Made by a program: the position numbers and the translations under genes | Notes under the pieces: model-generated | Databases searched by the model: none | Seen by the model: only the letters and a program-made list of their open reading frames with translations | Told to the model about the DNA's origin: nothing | Shown: in pieces, positions 61,522 to 64,000 of the stretch | How the letters are laid out: each line of letters starts with the position of its first letter | How positions within the stretch are numbered: position 1 is the first letter of the stretch | Origin: Azospirillum sp. TSH58 | Lineage (GTDB): Bacteria; Pseudomonadota; Alphaproteobacteria; Azospirillales; Azospirillaceae | DNA: 64,000 bases | Assembly: GCF_003119115.1 (NCBI RefSeq) | Contig: NZ_CP022367.1 | Span: 1,539,001 to 1,603,000, forward strand | Direction: 5' to 3'

Positions 61522-63497
61522 AGCTGTCCTTCATCCGCCGCCTGAACTGGATGCTGACGGGCGTCGTGTCCGTCCTGATGCTGGTCAGCCTCGCCGTCCA
61601 GACCAACCACGTCAACACGCTGTTCCGCCCGCTGATCGAGCCGGAGCTGGCCCGCAAGGCCGAGGTCGTCGGCTCCTACGTGGTGGCGCAGATCGACCGC
61701 GCGGTGGCGCTCGGCTTCGAGCTGGACAAGCTGGTCGGGGTGGACGAGCTGCTGTCCGACGCGCTGGCCGCCAATCCGGACGTCAAGTATCTGGCGCTGG
61801 AGATCGGCGGGCGCCTTTACGCCTTCTCCGGGACGGAGGAGGCGCGGTCCGGCAGCCGCCTGACCGTCGCCGACACCCCGCCGGAGGGCGAGTCCCCGCA
61901 GTTCCTCGACACCGTCCTGGCGCTTGAGGGGAACGGGGAGGCGCGGCTGCACGTCGGCGTCGATTCCGGCTATGTCCGCTCCGCCATGAACGAGGTGGTG
62001 TTCGACCTCGGCTCCGTGCTGATCGTCGCCATCCTGCTGAACATCGAGATTCTGCTGCTGGTCGTCGGCTCCTCCGTCGCCGCACCGCTGCGCCGGGTGA
62101 CGGCGGTGATGAAGCAGGCCGCCGACGGGCATCTCGGCGTGCGCGTCGCCCTGCGCAACCGCGACGAGGTGGGGGAGCTGTCGCGCGCCGTCGACTGGGC
62201 GCTGGACAGCGTGCAGCACAAGGCCGACATGTCCGCCTCCGAGCCGGCCATGACCAAGATCGGCATGATGCAGCGGGTGGTGGAGCTGCGCTTCGCCATC
62301 TTCATCTTCTCCCTGGCGGAGGAGCTGACCCGCACCTTCCTGTCCGTCTACATCAAGCAGCTGTTCGAGCCGGTGCCCGGCCTGTCGATGGAGATGGTCA
62401 TCGGCGCGCCCATCGCCCTGTTCATGCTGCTCTGGGCGGTCAGCCAGCCGATCGCCGGCAGCGTGTCGGAACGGCGCGGGCGGCGGGCCGTGTTCCTCGG
62501 CGGCGCGCTGCTGTCCTTCGCCGGCCTCGTCGGTTCCGGCCTCGCCACCGACCTCATCCAGCTCATCGTCGCGCGCTGCCTGACCGCCATCGGCTACGCC
62601 AGCGTCTTCATCGCCGCGCAGGGCTTCGTCATCGACGCCACCGACCCCAAGCAGCGCGCGCAGGCCATCGCCATGTACGCCGGCGGCATCCTCAGCGCCG
62701 GCGTCTGCGGCCCGGCCATCGGCGGCGTGATCGCCGGGCAGGTGGGCTTCCGCACGACCTTCCTGATCTCCGCCGGGCTGGCGCTGCTCGCCGCCTTCAT
62801 GGCGTGGCAGGTGCTGCCGCGGGTGCGCGCGGCCCAGGCGAAATCCAGCCGCGGCCTGCGTCTGGCCGACGCCGTGCTCTGCCTGCGCAACCCGCGCTTC
62901 GTCGGGCTGGCCGTCTTCAGCGCGGTCCCGGCCAAGCTGGGGCTGACGGCGCTGCTGTTCTTCCTGCTGCCGCTGGCGCTGGACGACCAGGGGGTCAGCC
63001 AGTCCTGGATCGGGCGCGTGCTGCTGCTCTACTGGCTGCTGATGATCGTGGTGTCGCCGATGGCGGCGAAGCTGTCGGACCGCTCGGGCCAGCGCATCGG
63101 CTTCCTGGTGGTGGGCGGGCTGGTCGCCGCCGGGGCGGCGTGGGTGCTGTCGATGCCGGGGTCGCTCGGCACGGCGCTGGCCGGGGTCGCCCTGCTGGGG
63201 GTGGCGCACGCCATGCTCGGCGCGCCGCAGCTCGCCATGCTCGCCGACGTCTGCGTCAAGGAGCGGGCGGCGCTGGGCGAGACCACGGTGATCGGCATGT
63301 TCCGCCTGATCGAGCGGCTGGGCTCCGTCGTCGCTCCCTTCCTGGCCGGGATGTTCCTGGCCCATTACGGCTACGCCGGGGCGCTGAAGGGCATCGGCGC
63401 GGTGCTGGCGGCCTGCGTCGCCGTGCAGCTTCTGCTGAGCACCCTGTTCCGCCCGCGCCCGCCCGCCGCCGACCTTCCGCAGAGGACCCCCGCATGA
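61518..63497 (+). CDS. Sensor-HAMP-MFS transporter fusion
   Basis: 659 residues. Residues 10-28 and 162-186 are membrane helices around a periplasmic sensor domain (AVALGFELDKLVGVDELL, PDVKYLALEI); 187-236 is a HAMP linker (SVAAPLRRVTAVMKQAADGHLGVRVALRNRDEVGEL); from about 257 there is a complete 12-helix MFS transporter with motif A-type loops (GSVSERRGRRAVF, SDRSGQRIGF). The fusion of sensor, HAMP and MFS is unusual. The ATG at 61518 overlaps the preceding stop by four bases; the next gene starts in an ATGA overlap at 63494. The protein may sense a ligand in the periplasm and gate its transport. Confidence 0.84.
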   Translation: MKLSFIRRLNWMLTGVVSVLMLVSLAVQTNHVNTLFRPLIEPELARKAEVVGSYVVAQIDRAVALGFELDKLVGVDELLSDALAANPDVKYLALEIGGRLYAFSGTEEARSGSRLTVADTPPEGESPQFLDTVLALEGNGEARLHVGVDSGYVRSAMNEVVFDLGSVLIVAILLNIEILLLVVGSSVAAPLRRVTAVMKQAADGHLGVRVALRNRDEVGELSRAVDWALDSVQHKADMSASEPAMTKIGMMQRVVELRFAIFIFSLAEELTRTFLSVYIKQLFEPVPGLSMEMVIGAPIALFMLLWAVSQPIAGSVSERRGRRAVFLGGALLSFAGLVGSGLATDLIQLIVARCLTAIGYASVFIAAQGFVIDATDPKQRAQAIAMYAGGILSAGVCGPAIGGVIAGQVGFRTTFLISAGLALLAAFMAWQVLPRVRAAQAKSSRGLRLADAVLCLRNPRFVGLAVFSAVPAKLGLTALLFFLLPLALDDQGVSQSWIGRVLLLYWLLMIVVSPMAAKLSDRSGQRIGFLVVGGLVAAGAAWVLSMPGSLGTALAGVALLGVAHAMLGAPQLAMLADVCVKERAALGETTVIGMFRLIERLGSVVAPFLAGMFLAHYGYAGALKGIGAVLAACVAVQLLLSTLFRPRPPAADLPQRTPA

Positions 63498-64000
63498 GCC
63501 TGTCCCGCCGCACCGTCCTGACGGGAGCCCTCACCGCCGGTACGCTGGCGGCCGGCGGTCTTCCGGCCTTCGCGCAGCCATCCTTCGGTCCGGCGGCCAG
63601 GACTTTCACCGCCGCCAAGCCGGCGCGCATCGTCGTGCTGACCCCGCGCAAGGATGTCGGCGACGTTCTGGGCCTGCGCGACTTTATCGCGTCGAGCGGC
63701 CTGTCGGCCACGGTGGAGGTGCGCGAGGTGCCGCAGGCCTCCGCCATGCCGACGCTGCTGCCGGAGATCCGGGCGTCCAAGCCCGATCTGGTGGTGACGG
63801 TCTTCACGCCGCTGACCCTGGCGACGGTCGGGCGTTACGACGATCCCGACCCGTCGCGCTTCCTGACCGACGTGCCGGTGGTCTTCACCTCGGTCACCGA
63901 CCCGGTGGCCTCGCGCGTCGTGCGCGCGCTCGACCGTCCGGGGCGCGCGGTCACCGGCACGCGGCACATCGCGCCGGTCGCGGTTCAGATGAAGACGATG
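63494..64000 (+). CDS. ABC-type substrate-binding protein (PF04392-like), truncated by window end
   Basis: The first 169 residues of an exported solute-binding protein. A Tat-type signal peptide (SRRTVLTGALTAGTLAAGG) leads into a domain with ARIVVLTPRKDVGD, PDLVVTVFTPLTLATV, PVVFTSVTDPVASRVV and RPGRAVTGT. This matches the ABC_sub_bind family (TrpX/DUF534 type). The gene overlaps the HAMP-MFS stop in ATGA. Its partners appear to be sensors rather than ABC permeases in what is visible, so it may deliver ligand to them. The remainder is outside the window. Confidence 0.82.
   Translation, partial: MSLSRRTVLTGALTAGTLAAGGLPAFAQPSFGPAARTFTAAKPARIVVLTPRKDVGDVLGLRDFIASSGLSATVEVREVPQASAMPTLLPEIRASKPDLVVTVFTPLTLATVGRYDDPDPSRFLTDVPVVFTSVTDPVASRVVRALDRPGRAVTGTRHIAPVAVQMKTM

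Overview
This is a GC-rich alphaproteobacterial chromosome segment with dense, ordinary housekeeping content. The gene orders pepA / lptG-surA-pdxA-rsmA, purMN / DUF2066-pgsA-like-perM-hdaA-ppk-ppx, divK-pleD-rpmG and dprA-topA-rnr, together with protein similarity recalled from memory, point to Rhodospirillales and most likely Azospirillum. No species-level claim is made and no search was run. There are no rRNA, tRNA, phage, insertion sequence or CRISPR features. No stretch above 300 bases lacks a gene; the longest gaps are about 220-280 bases (235-456, 32266-32481, 36191-36433, 37724-37986, 43612-43859, 60330-60606).

Layout. 1-3.1 kb: tail of an unrecognised protein, an MFS transporter and a receiver-histidine kinase. 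3.2-16 kb: holC and pepA on the minus strand, then lptG-surA-pdxA, an MHYT-PAS hybrid kinase, a lytic transglycosylase, an alpha/beta hydrolase and rsmA. 16-25.2 kb: gmk-yicC, two lipid or envelope genes, an ABC-F ATPase with exoD, ndk, a tiny aa3 oxidase subunit IV gene and purM-purN. 25.3-36.2 kb: DUF2066, CDP-alcohol phosphatidyltransferase, AI-2E-type permease and hdaA, then a polyphosphate block (CYTH-CHAD, SixA, ppk, ppx). 36.4-43.6 kb: degenerate EAL protein, rnd, aspS, an EipB-like protein and a 2-hydroxyacid dehydrogenase. 43.8-48.5 kb: a c-di-GMP and phosphorelay island (a diguanylate cyclase behind a near-ideal sigma-54 promoter, a phytochrome-like kinase without chromophore Cys or PHY domain, divK, pleD). 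48.6-57.9 kb: rpmG, ctpA, rnr, DUF2459, topA, dprA. 58-64 kb is the least conventional part: an acidic FSFD-repeat protein with a helix-turn-helix, a dead-receiver/MarR fusion, and a three-gene operon of sensor-only protein, HAMP-MFS fusion and substrate-binding protein (cut by the window end).

What stands out. (i) The HAMP-MFS operon looks like a ligand-sensing or transport system of unusual architecture. (ii) The FSFD-repeat protein has an architecture I do not recognise. (iii) The sigma-54 promoter at 43802 is preceded by two matching palindromes whose centres are exactly 30 bp apart. (iv) A family of GC-rich palindromic intergenic elements (five copies) sits at four of the convergent gene junctions, and two copies show compensated changes in their stems. 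(v) purM appears to lack an in-frame canonical start codon for its conserved N-terminus; an AUC behind a good Shine-Dalgarno sequence is the best candidate.

Start codons were chosen from Shine-Dalgarno placement and family N-termini. Several real starts are GTG or TTG. Domain calls are from reading the translations, not from database searches.
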